DNA of 64,000 bases, taken from NCBI GenBank assembly GCA_036386835.1, contig DASVUX010000051.1:34797-98796 (forward strand), written 5' to 3'. The DNA is from 2-12-FULL-35-15 sp036386835. GTDB taxonomy: Bacteria; Bacteroidota; Bacteroidia; 2-12-FULL-35-15. The notes below the pieces were generated by a model. The model did not search any database, was not told the origin of the DNA, and saw nothing but the letters and a program-made list of their open reading frames with translations. The position numbers and the translations under genes were made by a program. Numbering within the stretch: the stretch's first letter is position 1; each line of letters starts with the position of its first letter. Shown here piece by piece: positions 34,210-43,686 of this stretch.

Positions 34210-36273
34210 ATGAGGTATTCATTAACATCCATCCTGTCTGCAACTATTTCTGCTGTGATCCTCGGATCCTGCGGATCCGGAAAAGAAAAAGAACAAACAA
34301 CCGCAGCATTACAGGAAGATCCGATCACTTCGCATATAGATTCCACGATAAAGCCCCAGGAAAATTTTTTCATGTTCGCCAATAACGGATGGTTCAAACA
34401 GCATCCCATCCCTTCATCCGAAAGCAGCAACGGGATCTTCAGGACTATACAGGATACAATAAATGAATCCATCAAAAGAATATGTGAAAGCTCTGCAGCT
34501 GACACCAAAGCTGCAAAAGGGAGCAACAAGCAAAAGATAGGCGACTTCTATTACAGCGGAATGGATACCTTTAACATTGAAAAAGCAGGGCTTGGTGTTT
34601 TGAAGAAAGAATTGGAAGCGATCGATGCTGTGTCTGATTCAAAGGGACTTCTAAAATCACTTGCCAACCTGCAAAGACTGTCTGCCGGATGCCTGTTCCG
34701 TTTCAATGTCACCAAAGATGAAAAGAACAGTTCACAGTATATCGTAGCAGTTGGCCAGGCCAGGCTTGGATTACCTGAACGGGATTATTATTTTAATCCC
34801 GATGCGCGGACCACAGGAATAAGAAAGGAATACACTTCCTACATCGGGAAGCAATTGCAGAAGATGGGAATGACGATACCTGATGCTGAGAAAAGCAGCA
34901 ATCTGATCATGAAGATTGAAACCGCGCTCGCAAAGGCAAGCCGTAAGATGGAAGAGCTGCGTGATCCTTATAAAAACTACAATAAAATGGCAGTTGATGG
35001 TTTGGGAAAGCTTACACCTTCCATTAACTGGAATGAAATGTTCGCTGAACTGGGATTGAAAAAAGTGGATTCTGTTGTCGTGGGTCAGCCGGAATTTTTC
35101 TCTGCTCTTGAAAACAGCCTGAAAGAATATTCGCTGGGTGACTGGAAAACCTATATGAAATGGAACCTTGTGGATACTTATGCCGCAAGCCTTAAAAAGA
35201 GCATTGCCGATAACAACTTTTATTTTTACTCAACGGTTCTCGAAGGTGTTAAAGAACAGAAGCCGCGCTGGAAGACAATCGTTGAGAACACTGATGGCTT
35301 TCTTGGTGAACTCCTTGGACAGGTATATGTCGAGGAATATCTTCCTAAAGGCACAAAAGAAAAGCTTCTTGAGATCGGCAATAATATCCGTGATGTGTTC
35401 GGAGATCACATCCGCCAGCTCGACTGGATGAGTGCCCCTACGAAAGAAAAAGCCCTGAGCAAACTGAATAAGATCGTGATGAAGGTTGGCTATCCCGACA
35501 AATGGAAAGACATGAGCAGCCTGGAGATCAGCCGCGGGAGCTATCTTCAGAACATTATTAATGTTAACAAATGGTATTACGATTTTAATATCAACAAATA
35601 CGGGAAGCCGGTTGACAGGAATGAATGGCAGATGTACCCGCAAACTTACAATGCATACTATGATCCTGCCAATAATGAGATCTGCGTCCCTGCCTGCAAC
35701 ATCATTGTTCCCGGTTTTGAAGGCCGCATGCCTGATGATGCAGTACTATACGGGATTATTGGCGGCTCTACCTTCGGACATGAGATCACACACGGATTTG
35801 ACGACCAGGGCAGCCTGTATGATGAAAACGGGAACCTTCGCGACTGGTGGACGAAAGAGGACAGGGAAAAATTTCTTGCAAAAACAAAGCTTATAGTAGA
35901 TCAGTTCAATGATTATGTTGTTCTGGACAGCCTTCACTTAAAAGGTGAAAACACCCAGGGCGAGAACATTGCGGATCTTGGCGGAGTGATCATGGGGCTG
36001 GAAGCATTTCATAAAACGGAACAGGGAAAATCTTCAGAACTGGTAAACGGCTATACTCCCGACCAGCGATATTTCCTGTCTTATGCTTATGCCTGGATGG
36101 TCAATAAAACCGATGCCTCGCTTGCCAAACAGGTGATGAGCAATGAGCACGCACCTTCCGAGTTCCGTGTAAACGGGCCGCTTTCCGATATTGATGCCTT
36201 TTACAAAGCTTTCAATGTAAAAGAAGGTGACAGGATGTACAGGCCTGAAGAAAAAAGGGTGAAGATCTGGTAA
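34210..36273 (+). CDS. pepO: M13 family zinc metallopeptidase, lipoprotein
   Basis: Neprilysin-like endopeptidase. A lipobox AVILGSC (Cys about residue 22) predicts a membrane-anchored, periplasmic protein. The N-terminal domain is helical; the catalytic domain has NEICVPACNIIVPGF, zinc motif HEITH (524-528) with HGFDDQG, and the third ligand Glu585 in GENIADLGG. C-terminal sequences SNEHAPSEFRVNGPLSDIDAF and the last residues VKIW match the family end (CxVW-like). Full length, 687 residues. It follows gldA by 12 nt. Confidence 0.94.
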   Translation: MRYSLTSILSATISAVILGSCGSGKEKEQTTAALQEDPITSHIDSTIKPQENFFMFANNGWFKQHPIPSSESSNGIFRTIQDTINESIKRICESSAADTKAAKGSNKQKIGDFYYSGMDTFNIEKAGLGVLKKELEAIDAVSDSKGLLKSLANLQRLSAGCLFRFNVTKDEKNSSQYIVAVGQARLGLPERDYYFNPDARTTGIRKEYTSYIGKQLQKMGMTIPDAEKSSNLIMKIETALAKASRKMEELRDPYKNYNKMAVDGLGKLTPSINWNEMFAELGLKKVDSVVVGQPEFFSALENSLKEYSLGDWKTYMKWNLVDTYAASLKKSIADNNFYFYSTVLEGVKEQKPRWKTIVENTDGFLGELLGQVYVEEYLPKGTKEKLLEIGNNIRDVFGDHIRQLDWMSAPTKEKALSKLNKIVMKVGYPDKWKDMSSLEISRGSYLQNIINVNKWYYDFNINKYGKPVDRNEWQMYPQTYNAYYDPANNEICVPACNIIVPGFEGRMPDDAVLYGIIGGSTFGHEITHGFDDQGSLYDENGNLRDWWTKEDREKFLAKTKLIVDQFNDYVVLDSLHLKGENTQGENIADLGGVIMGLEAFHKTEQGKSSELVNGYTPDQRYFLSYAYAWMVNKTDASLAKQVMSNEHAPSEFRVNGPLSDIDAFYKAFNVKEGDRMYRPEEKRVKIW

Positions 36274-36419
36274 CCAGCTTAAGGGAGGTCAGCCGGGCGA
36301 AGTCGGAGAGCTTGTGAACAGTTAATAAAAAGATTTCCCCTGAATTTCGCTGTTACCTAATTAATTGTATTTTAGCGCTCGTTAAAAATCTAAACCATTT
36401 CTTAAAACACAAAAATTTC

Positions 36420-37673
36420 ATGGGATACTTATTTACATCCGAGTCTGTTTCTGAAGGGCATCCGGATAAAGTTGCCGATCAGATCTCTGACGCATTAATT
36501 GATAATTTTCTTGCATTTGACCCTCAGTCGAAAGTTGCGTGTGAAACTCTTGTTACAACCGGCCAGGTTGTTCTGGCAGGTGAAGTAAAGTCGAAAGCAT
36601 ATCTTGATGTTCAGACCATTGCGCGCGATGTGATTAAAAAGATCGGATACACCAAAAGTGAGTATATGTTCGAAGCAAATTCATGCGGTGTGTTTTCAGC
36701 AATCCATGAACAATCAGCAGACATCAACCAGGGTGTGGATAAAAAGAAGAAAGAAGAGCAGGGGGCCGGTGACCAGGGAATGATGTTCGGATATGCAACA
36801 AATGAAACCGACAATTACATGCCACTTGCCCTTGATCTTGCACACGCACTGCTCATTGAACTTGCTGCTTTAAGAAGAGAAAATAAAGAGATAAAATATC
36901 TTCGTCCTGACGCCAAATCACAGGTTACTCTTGAATACGATGATAATAACAACCCGGTTCGTATTGATGCTATTGTTGTTTCTACCCAGCATGATGATTT
37001 CGCTGAAGAGAAAAAAATGCTCGATAAGATTAAGAAGGATATTGTAAGCATTCTTATCCCTCGCGTGAAAAAGAACTATCCGAAATATGCACACCTCTTC
37101 AATAATAAGATCAGCTATCATATCAATCCAACAGGCAAATTCGTTATTGGCGGTCCACATGGTGATACCGGTTTAACTGGACGCAAGATCATCGTTGACA
37201 CATACGGTGGAAAAGGGGCACATGGTGGCGGTGCATTCTCTGGAAAAGATCCTTCTAAAGTTGACCGTTCAGCAGCGTACGCTACGCGTCACATTGCAAA
37301 GAACCTTGTTGCGGCAGGCATTTGTTCTGAAGTACTGGTACAGGTATCTTATGCTATTGGTGTTGCTCAGCCTATGGGAATTTACATCAATACTTATGGC
37401 ACCTCTAAAGTTAAAATGACGGATGGCCAGATTGCTAAAATAGTTGAAGGCGTATTTGATATGCGTCCTTACTTTATTGAGCAACGCTTAAAGCTTCGTA
37501 ACCCTATTTACAGTGAAACTGCTGCTTACGGTCACATGGGCCGCAAATCCGAAACGGTGACTAAAATATTCAGGACACCGGACGGGAAAGAGAAGAAAGT
37601 GAAAGTAGAATTATTCACCTGGGAAAAACTGGATTATGTTGCTAAAGTTAAAGCAGCATTTAAACTAAAATAA
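36420..37673 (+). CDS. metK: S-adenosylmethionine synthase
   Basis: Makes S-adenosylmethionine from methionine and ATP. 417 residues. Seen: FTSESVSEGHPDKVADQISD at the start with the catalytic histidine, GAGDQGMMFGYA (signature 1), and GGGAFSGKDPSKVDRSAAYA (signature 2). The upstream 146 bases contain no SAM riboswitch fold that I can recognise. A clear terminator follows the stop. Confidence 0.97.
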   Translation: MGYLFTSESVSEGHPDKVADQISDALIDNFLAFDPQSKVACETLVTTGQVVLAGEVKSKAYLDVQTIARDVIKKIGYTKSEYMFEANSCGVFSAIHEQSADINQGVDKKKKEEQGAGDQGMMFGYATNETDNYMPLALDLAHALLIELAALRRENKEIKYLRPDAKSQVTLEYDDNNNPVRIDAIVVSTQHDDFAEEKKMLDKIKKDIVSILIPRVKKNYPKYAHLFNNKISYHINPTGKFVIGGPHGDTGLTGRKIIVDTYGGKGAHGGGAFSGKDPSKVDRSAAYATRHIAKNLVAAGICSEVLVQVSYAIGVAQPMGIYINTYGTSKVKMTDGQIAKIVEGVFDMRPYFIEQRLKLRNPIYSETAAYGHMGRKSETVTKIFRTPDGKEKKVKVELFTWEKLDYVAKVKAAFKLK

Positions 37674-37680
37674 ATAACCA

Positions 37681-37707
37681 AAGCCCTTCTGAACGAAGGG
37701 CTTTTTT
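37681..37707 (+). terminator. Terminator after metK
   Basis: AAGCCCTTC / GAAGGGCTT stem with a 5-nt loop TGAAC, then T6. Confidence 0.9.
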
Positions 37708-37718
37708 AATCTTCTATT

Positions 37719-38009
37719 ATGAATACAATGAAAACATTCAGGCTGATCGCTTTACTTGAGGGTATTTCCTTTCTTATTCTTTTATTCATTGCAATGCCAT
37801 TGAAGTACATGATGGACATGCCACTCCCGGTAAGAATAGTCGGGATGGCGCATGGAATCCTCTTTGTTGCGTTTATACTTTACCTGATGCTTGTCCATTC
37901 CCAAAAGAACTGGTCAATTCAGAAGACCGCCCTCGCGTTTCTTGCTTCTCTTGTACCTTTCGGAACATTTGTTCTTGATGCAAAAGTACTGAAGCATGAA
38001 TCAGAATAA
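37719..38009 (+). CDS. DUF3817 small membrane protein
   Basis: 96 residues with three hydrophobic segments. LIALLEGISFLILLFIAMPL and KYMMDMPLPVRIVGMAHGI are the standard opening of the DUF3817 family, with the conserved Glu-Gly and Lys-Tyr. Function unknown. It begins 12 nt after the metK terminator and precedes the T9SS pseudogene. Confidence 0.85.
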   Translation: MNTMKTFRLIALLEGISFLILLFIAMPLKYMMDMPLPVRIVGMAHGILFVAFILYLMLVHSQKNWSIQKTALAFLASLVPFGTFVLDAKVLKHESE

Positions 38010-38032
38010 TTGAAATATTTATAAATTAAACA

Positions 38033-39188
38033 ATGAAGAAATTCTTACTTATTATTTTGTCTCTCTGTCATTAATCGCAAACTCTCAAACCTGCGATTGC
38101 CTTGTGCCAATTGACTCTACCTTTACCCTGGTATTACCTGCCAATGATGACGGAAGTACATCAGCGACCACTTACCATTTACCTTTAACATGTATGGAAG
38201 CTCATACGATAGCTTATATATAAATAACAATGGTAATATATCCTTTATTGACCCAATGGCAGCTTTTAGCGCTGGTGGGTTTCCTGCCGGACCCAGCTCA
38301 AGTACAGGAAACGATACTATTATGATCGCGCCTTTCTGGGCAGATGTTGATACCAGAGCAGGAGGTGCGGTTTATTATTCATTATCCCCAACACACCTTA
38401 TCGTGAAATGGGAAGCCGTTGGATATTACTCTCAGCATATCGATAAGACAAATACTTTTCAGTTAATTATTACTGATGGCACGGATCCGATTCTGCCGGC
38501 AAATAGTACTATTGCGTTATGCTATGGGGATATGCAGTGGACTACAGGGGACGCTTCCGGCGGCATCGGAGGGCTTGGAGGCATTCCCGCAACCGCAGGA
38601 ATTAATAAAGGTAACGGGATTGACTATTTTCAACTTGGAAGATTTGATGCGACTTCTTCAATGTATGATGGTCCTGCCGGTATGCACACCTGAAACAGAT
38701 CAAACAGTTTCAACTACCATTACATGCAGTGAACCTACAGCTTTATCAACAATACAAGGTATGAATTCCGCCACTTATCAGTATTATGACTGCACCTTTT
38801 CTGCTATCGGATTAACCCCTGGAATTTATTCTGTTACTGTCACTGCTACCGATGATGGAATTCCAGCTGCGACTTCCATACGTGATTTTTATTTCAGGAC
38901 ACACTACGATGCAACTGCACCCACCTCGGTATATAGCGCTGAAAATATCACAGATCTAAAAGTCTATCCAAACCCTGCTAACTCATCAATCACGATTGAT
39001 CATGAAATTAATCAGGGCTTAGAACCAATCATTCATATAACTGATATCCATGGAATACCGTCTTAAATAAAAAGTTAAATTCTAATGGAGAAAAAATTGA
39101 TATAAGCGGATTAACAAAAGGTATTTATTTCGTAAATATTAAAACCAAGACGAAGAGTTTTCCTGTCAAAAAGCTCATAAAAAATTAA
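38033..39188 (+). pseudogene. Decayed T9SS-cargo gene with NIDO-like domain, paralogue of the next gene
   Basis: Translated in pieces, this matches the intact neighbour (39330-40808) along most of its length, but the pieces are in different frames. An ATG at 38033 gives a signal-peptide start and stops after 13 codons; a shift near 38070 gives the TCDCLVPIDSTFTLVLPAND piece; a shift near 38190 gives YDSLYINNNGNISF to DGPAGMHT, ending at a stop at 38693. About 60 codons of the paralogue are then missing. Next comes TVSTTITCSEPTALSTIQGM to a T9SS tail (DLKVYPNPANSSITI), and a last shift near 39055 leads to LTKGIYFVNI and the stop at 39188. So it has at least three frameshifts plus a deletion. 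Its own terminator survives. Confidence 0.85.
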
Positions 39189-39220
39189 TATTTCCCCTTA
39201 AAAAATTAGTAAAAAATACT

Positions 39221-39253
39221 AAAAGCGCCATGGGTCTGTTCTGCAGCGCTTTT
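39221..39253 (+). terminator. Terminator after the pseudogene
   Basis: AAAAGCGC and GCGCTTTT pair across a 15-16 nt loop, then a T-rich run. It shows that the broken gene once had its own transcript end. Confidence 0.65.
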
Positions 39254-39329
39254 ATTTTTTTAAAATGAAGTGCAACTATTCCGGATTAAGTTTTGTCTAT
39301 ATTTATGAAACAAACTAAAACCCCGGACC

Positions 39330-40808
39330 ATGAAACACGCGCTACTTATTACTGCCTTCGCAATTTCTGCATCTGCCTTCGGACAAGGAACCGTCAGCAT
39401 TTCAACATTACAGTATGCTGCACAGAAACAGAACGGAACTTTAGACCTTACAAAGAACTATACATTCACAGATGCGCCTCTGTTTACTCCTGTCCCTTAT
39501 TCAGGCCCGGCAAGAACACCCAGCAGTATCTGCAGCTGCATGATGCCGCTGGACAGCACATATATGCTTGCAATGGCTCCGAATGATGATATGTATTCCA
39601 ATATCATTAGTATTCCTTTCGTTTTTAATTTTTATGGTGTTAGTTATAACAGTCTTTATATAAATAACAACGGGAACATTTCTTTTAATTCACCTTACTC
39701 CACATTTACCGCTAATCCTTTCCCTGACGCTACCTACCAGATGATCGCTCCTTTCTGGGGTGATGTTGACACGCGCGATTCACTAAGCGGTGGAACAATG
39801 GGAAGCATCGGAAATGTTTATTATAAGATCACTTCTTCAGCCATGATCGTTAAGTGGGAAGCTGTTGGATATTACAACATGCATGGCGACAAATTAAATA
39901 CTTTCCAGCTGATCATTACTGACGGGAATGACCCATTGCTGCCTGCGGGTACTAATGTTAGTTTCTGCTATGATGATATGCAATGGACAACAGGTGATGC
40001 TTCAGGCGGAACAAACGGCTTCGGTGGTGCGCCAGCAACAGTCGGAAACAATATGGGCAACGGAACTGATTATTTCCAGGCAGGCACTTTTGATCATCCG
40101 GGTGCATCCTTTGACGGACCATACGCAGCAGCTGACGGAATTGACTGGCTGGATAATCAGGGAATGTATTTTGATGCATCATTACCCGGCAATATCCCGC
40201 CTGTGATCATCAACAATAATATTTGTGATACGATTGATGTATATACGGGAGATACTTTAAGAACCCAGAATCTTGATTACGCAATGTTCTCAATAGCGGC
40301 AACAACCCCTGAGATCTCGCAGAATGTGAATGTTACCATTACCTGCAGTGAACCTTCCGCGCTTACTTTCACCCAGCCAATGAATACTCCTACTTACAAA
40401 AAGTTTGATTGTACATTCTCTGCTATCGGACTCACACCAGGATTGTATTATGTAACTATTGCTGCAACAGATGACGGAGTGCCTGCAGAAACGACAACAT
40501 CAACGATAGTGGTACGGACCAGCTATGATGCGGCCGTTACAACCGGAATTAACGAAACAGAGCCAAATGACCTTGTGAGTATTTATCCGAATCCAAGCAC
40601 AGGTGTGATTACAGTTAATCATAAGATCAACCCTGCTTCAGAGCCGGTTATTACTTTATCCGATGTGTTAGGGAAAACGGTGCTGACAAACTCTATGAAC
40701 AGCAATATGGAGCAGATCGATATCAGTTCATTACCACAGGGAATCTACTTTGCAACAATAAACAGCAAAGAAGGAAAGAGCAAAACAATGAAGATTGTAA
40801 AGAAATAG
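39330..40808 (+). CDS. T9SS sorting-domain protein with NIDO-like domain
   Basis: A 492-residue secreted protein. Signal peptide HALLITAFAISASAFGQ; then an N-terminal region ending in SICSCMMPLD. A NIDO (nidogen-like) domain follows at about residues 95-215: YNSLYINNNGNISFNSPYST, MIAPFWGDVDTRD, VKWEAVGYYNMHGDKLNTFQ. After a beta-sandwich (NVTITCSEPSALTF) comes the T9SS type A tail SIYPNPSTGVITVNH to the KIVKK end, which directs export through PorSecretion and surface attachment. Its role on the surface is unknown; a binding or adhesion function is only inferred from the NIDO domain. Confidence 0.85.
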   Translation: MKHALLITAFAISASAFGQGTVSISTLQYAAQKQNGTLDLTKNYTFTDAPLFTPVPYSGPARTPSSICSCMMPLDSTYMLAMAPNDDMYSNIISIPFVFNFYGVSYNSLYINNNGNISFNSPYSTFTANPFPDATYQMIAPFWGDVDTRDSLSGGTMGSIGNVYYKITSSAMIVKWEAVGYYNMHGDKLNTFQLIITDGNDPLLPAGTNVSFCYDDMQWTTGDASGGTNGFGGAPATVGNNMGNGTDYFQAGTFDHPGASFDGPYAAADGIDWLDNQGMYFDASLPGNIPPVIINNNICDTIDVYTGDTLRTQNLDYAMFSIAATTPEISQNVNVTITCSEPSALTFTQPMNTPTYKKFDCTFSAIGLTPGLYYVTIAATDDGVPAETTTSTIVVRTSYDAAVTTGINETEPNDLVSIYPNPSTGVITVNHKINPASEPVITLSDVLGKTVLTNSMNSNMEQIDISSLPQGIYFATINSKEGKSKTMKIVKK

Positions 40809-40838
40809 TATTGAAACCATAAGGATTCATGCTACTCC

Positions 40839-40871
40839 AAAGCGTCACAATTAATTTTGTGGCGCTTTTTT
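40839..40871 (+). terminator. Terminator after the T9SS/NIDO gene
   Basis: AAAGCGTCACAA / TTGTGGCGCTTT with one mismatch and a 6-nt loop, then T5. Confidence 0.75.
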
Positions 40872-40897
40872 ATTTCTTTTATTAGAACTGGTATGGG

Positions 40898-40992
40898 GTG
40901 TCTGTCATTTCCACCAGAGGGAGAAATCTCGTGAACCGGAGACCCATTTGAAGATTTCTCTCTTCACTTTGTTCCGTTCGAAATGACATACT
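40898..40992. repeat. Imperfect palindromic interspersed element
   Basis: The ends TGTCATTTC and GAAATGACA are inverted, as are GAGAAATCT and AGATTTCTC inside. This gives a stem-loop of about 90 bp between the convergent T9SS gene and der. Similar fragments occur near 21496 (TGTCATTTCGGGCGAAG) in this window. This resembles the short palindromic repeats scattered through many Bacteroidota genomes. Confidence 0.6.
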
Positions 40993-41035
40993 GCTTCATT
41001 TGTCAACGCTGAACTTCGTGCGAAATAGCATACAA

Positions 41036-42340
41036 CTACTTTTTCCTCATGAACAACTGGATCGGCACACCGCTGAAATCAAAATTCTCGCGGAGCCTGT
41101 TCTCAAGAAAACGTATGTAGGCTTCTGTAATATATTGGGGAAGGTTGCAATAAAATGCAAATGACGGGGCATGAGTGGGTAACTGGGTAATGAACTTTAC
41201 TTTAACATGCTTTCCTTTTATAGCAGCCGGCGGATGCTGTTCGATAATGGCGAGCATAACATCATTGAGCTCACGTGTTTTAATAGCTCTTGTCCGGTTC
41301 TCGTTTACCTTTTCAGCAACTTCGATCGCTTTAAGCACACGCTGCTTCGTAAGTGCGGATGTAAATACAATAGGAACATCTTTAAAAGGAGCGAGTTTTT
41401 CGCGGATCTTCTCTTCATATTCCTTGGTGGAATTTGTATTCTTTTCAAAAAGATCCCATTTATTAACCACAACAACAATCCCTTTACGGTTCTTTTCCGC
41501 AAGATGGAAAATATTTATATCCTGGGCCTCCAGTCCGAGTGTTGCATCGATAAGGAGCAGGCAAACATCGCAATCTTCGATCGCACGTATCGACCGCATT
41601 ACGGAGTAAAACTCAATATCTTCTTCAACTTTTGATTTTTTTCGGATCCCCGCTGTATCGATCAGGAGGAAGTCGTGCCCGAATGCCGTATAACGGGTAT
41701 TGATACTATCACGTGTGGTTCCGGCAATTGGGGTAACGATATTCTGTTCCTTCCCTAACAAGGCATTCACGATGGATGATTTCCCAACATTCGGCCGGCC
41801 AACGATCGCGAATTTCGGAATATTAAGTTCTTCCACTCCTGAATCTGTGTCCAATGCTTTTACAACTTCATCCAGGAGGTCGCCTGTACCGCTTCCGCTG
41901 ATGGCAGAAATATTAAAAACATCTCCGAGTCCAAAACTGTAGAATTCAGCGGACAATTGCTGACGGTCGCCATTATCAACTTTATTCGAAACCAGGAAAA
42001 CCTTCTTTTTGCTTTTACGCAGCATGTTTGCCACTGTCTTGTCATCATCTGTGATGCCATCGGTAACATCCACCACAAAAAGGATCACATTCGCTTCATC
42101 AATAGCCAGCTGGACCTGCTTCCTGATCTCCCCTTCAAAAACATCCTCTGAACCGTGCACATAACCGCCCGTATCGATCACGGAAAATTCAACCCCGTTC
42201 CAGTCAGACTTCCCGTAATGGCGATCACGGGTAACACCCGCCATCTCATCTACAATGGCTTTACGACTATCAGTTAAACGATTAAAAAGTGTTGACTTCC
42301 CTACATTTGGTCGTCCTACTATTGCTACTATGTTTGCCAT
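41036..42340 (-). CDS. der: Ribosome biogenesis GTPase Der (EngA)
   Basis: Double GTPase for 50S assembly. 434 residues from ATG 42340; the frame extends upstream by 38 residues with no family likeness. First G domain: GRPNVGKSTLFNRL, GVTRDR, DTGG; second: GRPNVGKSSIVNALL, GTTRDS, DTAGI, NKWD. The C-terminal KH-like domain (about 350-434) contains KVKFITQLPTHAPSFAFYCN. It is downstream of the tRNA-fMet gene on the same strand. Confidence 0.96.
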   Translation of the reverse strand: MANIVAIVGRPNVGKSTLFNRLTDSRKAIVDEMAGVTRDRHYGKSDWNGVEFSVIDTGGYVHGSEDVFEGEIRKQVQLAIDEANVILFVVDVTDGITDDDKTVANMLRKSKKKVFLVSNKVDNGDRQQLSAEFYSFGLGDVFNISAISGSGTGDLLDEVVKALDTDSGVEELNIPKFAIVGRPNVGKSSIVNALLGKEQNIVTPIAGTTRDSINTRYTAFGHDFLLIDTAGIRKKSKVEEDIEFYSVMRSIRAIEDCDVCLLLIDATLGLEAQDINIFHLAEKNRKGIVVVVNKWDLFEKNTNSTKEYEEKIREKLAPFKDVPIVFTSALTKQRVLKAIEVAEKVNENRTRAIKTRELNDVMLAIIEQHPPAAIKGKHVKVKFITQLPTHAPSFAFYCNLPQYITEAYIRFLENRLRENFDFSGVPIQLFMRKK

Positions 42341-42439
42341 GTGATTTTGCTGGGTATTGATCGTGAGAACGGAAAGCTGAACCTGAATTATTAACCGGGT
42401 AATTCTTCCGGAAGTAAAAATACAGCTATTTAGTAAATA

Positions 42440-42467
42440 AAAAAGGCGATACATTTCTGTATCGCCT
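42440..42467 (-). terminator. Terminator after tRNA-fMet
   Basis: AGGCGATACA / TGTATCGCCT, a perfect 10-bp stem with a TTTC loop. On the minus strand it is followed by T6, so it ends the tRNA transcript before der. Confidence 0.85.
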
Positions 42468-42472
42468 AAAAG

Positions 42473-42545
<73 letters not shown>

Positions 42546-42665
42546 ATATATCGTGATAATTGAATGTCTTAAAGAACGAAAAGCACCATCGGGCTTTTTA
42601 AATGCGGTGCAAAGATAATATTTTGTTTCTTTGTACCTAAATATCTTATTAACAATTTTTCAAAA

Positions 42666-43544
42666 ATGACGCACAAGGCTGGTTTTGTGAATATTATCGG
42701 GAGTCCGAATGTTGGGAAATCCACTCTTATGAACGTGCTGGTAGGTGAAAAGCTGTCCATTATCACTTCAAAAGCTCAAACTACCCGTCACCGCATCATG
42801 GGAATTGTGAATGGCGAAGATTTCCAGATTGTCTATTCCGATACCCCGGGAGTTCTGAAACCTAATTACAAGCTCCAGGAATCTATGATGGAATTTGTTC
42901 ACACCGCATTAACCGATGCGGATGTGATCTTATTTGTCACGGATATTTATGAGGATGTTAAAATTGAAGAGCATATTTTACACAAGATCAAACATGCTAA
43001 GGCAAAAGTCCTTCTGCTGATCAATAAGATCGATCTTGCCACCCAGGAAAAACTGGAAGAAAAAGTCAATTACTGGAAGCATGAAGTTCCTAATTCAGAA
43101 GTGATTCCGGTTTCTGCTTTGGAAAAATTCAATGTGAATTACATATTCGACCGTATAATAGAAAACCTCCCTGAAGGCCCGGGGTTTTACGACAAAGACC
43201 AGTTAACAGATAAGCCTGAGAAATTCTTTGTATCCGAGATCATCCGTGAAAAGATCCTTACGAACTACAAAAAAGAGATCCCTTATTCGGTTGAAGTTGT
43301 TATTGAATCTTTTAAAGACGAAGAAAAAATAATTAAAATCCGCGCTGAAATATTAGTTGTGCGTGATTCTCAAAAAGGAATCATCATTGGCCACCAGGGA
43401 AAGGCGCTGAAAAAAGTCGGGACGGAGGCAAGAAAAGACATGGAAACTTTTTTTGGAAAGCAGGTATTCCTTGAATTGTTCGTTAAGGTCAATAAAGACT
43501 GGCGTGATAGTGATCAGCAATTAAAACGGTTCGGATACTTATAA
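42666..43544 (+). CDS. era: GTPase Era
   Basis: 16S rRNA maturation factor. 292 residues with GSPNVGKSTLMNVL (G1), the effector TTRHRIMG, DTPGV (G3), NKIDL (G4) and SALE (G5). The C-terminal KH domain contains IRAEILVVRDSQKGIIIGHQG followed by KALKKVGTEARKDME. Full length. It is divergent from the tRNA and followed by a hairpin terminator. Confidence 0.97.
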   Translation: MTHKAGFVNIIGSPNVGKSTLMNVLVGEKLSIITSKAQTTRHRIMGIVNGEDFQIVYSDTPGVLKPNYKLQESMMEFVHTALTDADVILFVTDIYEDVKIEEHILHKIKHAKAKVLLLINKIDLATQEKLEEKVNYWKHEVPNSEVIPVSALEKFNVNYIFDRIIENLPEGPGFYDKDQLTDKPEKFFVSEIIREKILTNYKKEIPYSVEVVIESFKDEEKIIKIRAEILVVRDSQKGIIIGHQGKALKKVGTEARKDMETFFGKQVFLELFVKVNKDWRDSDQQLKRFGYL

Positions 43545-43546
43545 TT

Positions 43547-43569
43547 AAGCCGGCAATGCCGGCTTTTTA
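43547..43569 (+). terminator. Terminator after era
   Basis: AAGCCGGC / GCCGGCTT stem with an AAT loop, then T5. Confidence 0.85.
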
Positions 43570-43686
43570 TTGTTACCGGCTTCCACCTTCCTTAAACACA
43601 ACCGGTTTAACTTCCATAAATCAAAAATCAGAGACTAAATTTCCTTAAGTTTACCGGCAATTATTCATTTACTTAAATCATTAACC

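Noticed and set aside
36274..36419. SAM riboswitch upstream of metK
   Set aside because: I looked for a paired aptamer-like structure and saw none that I can support.
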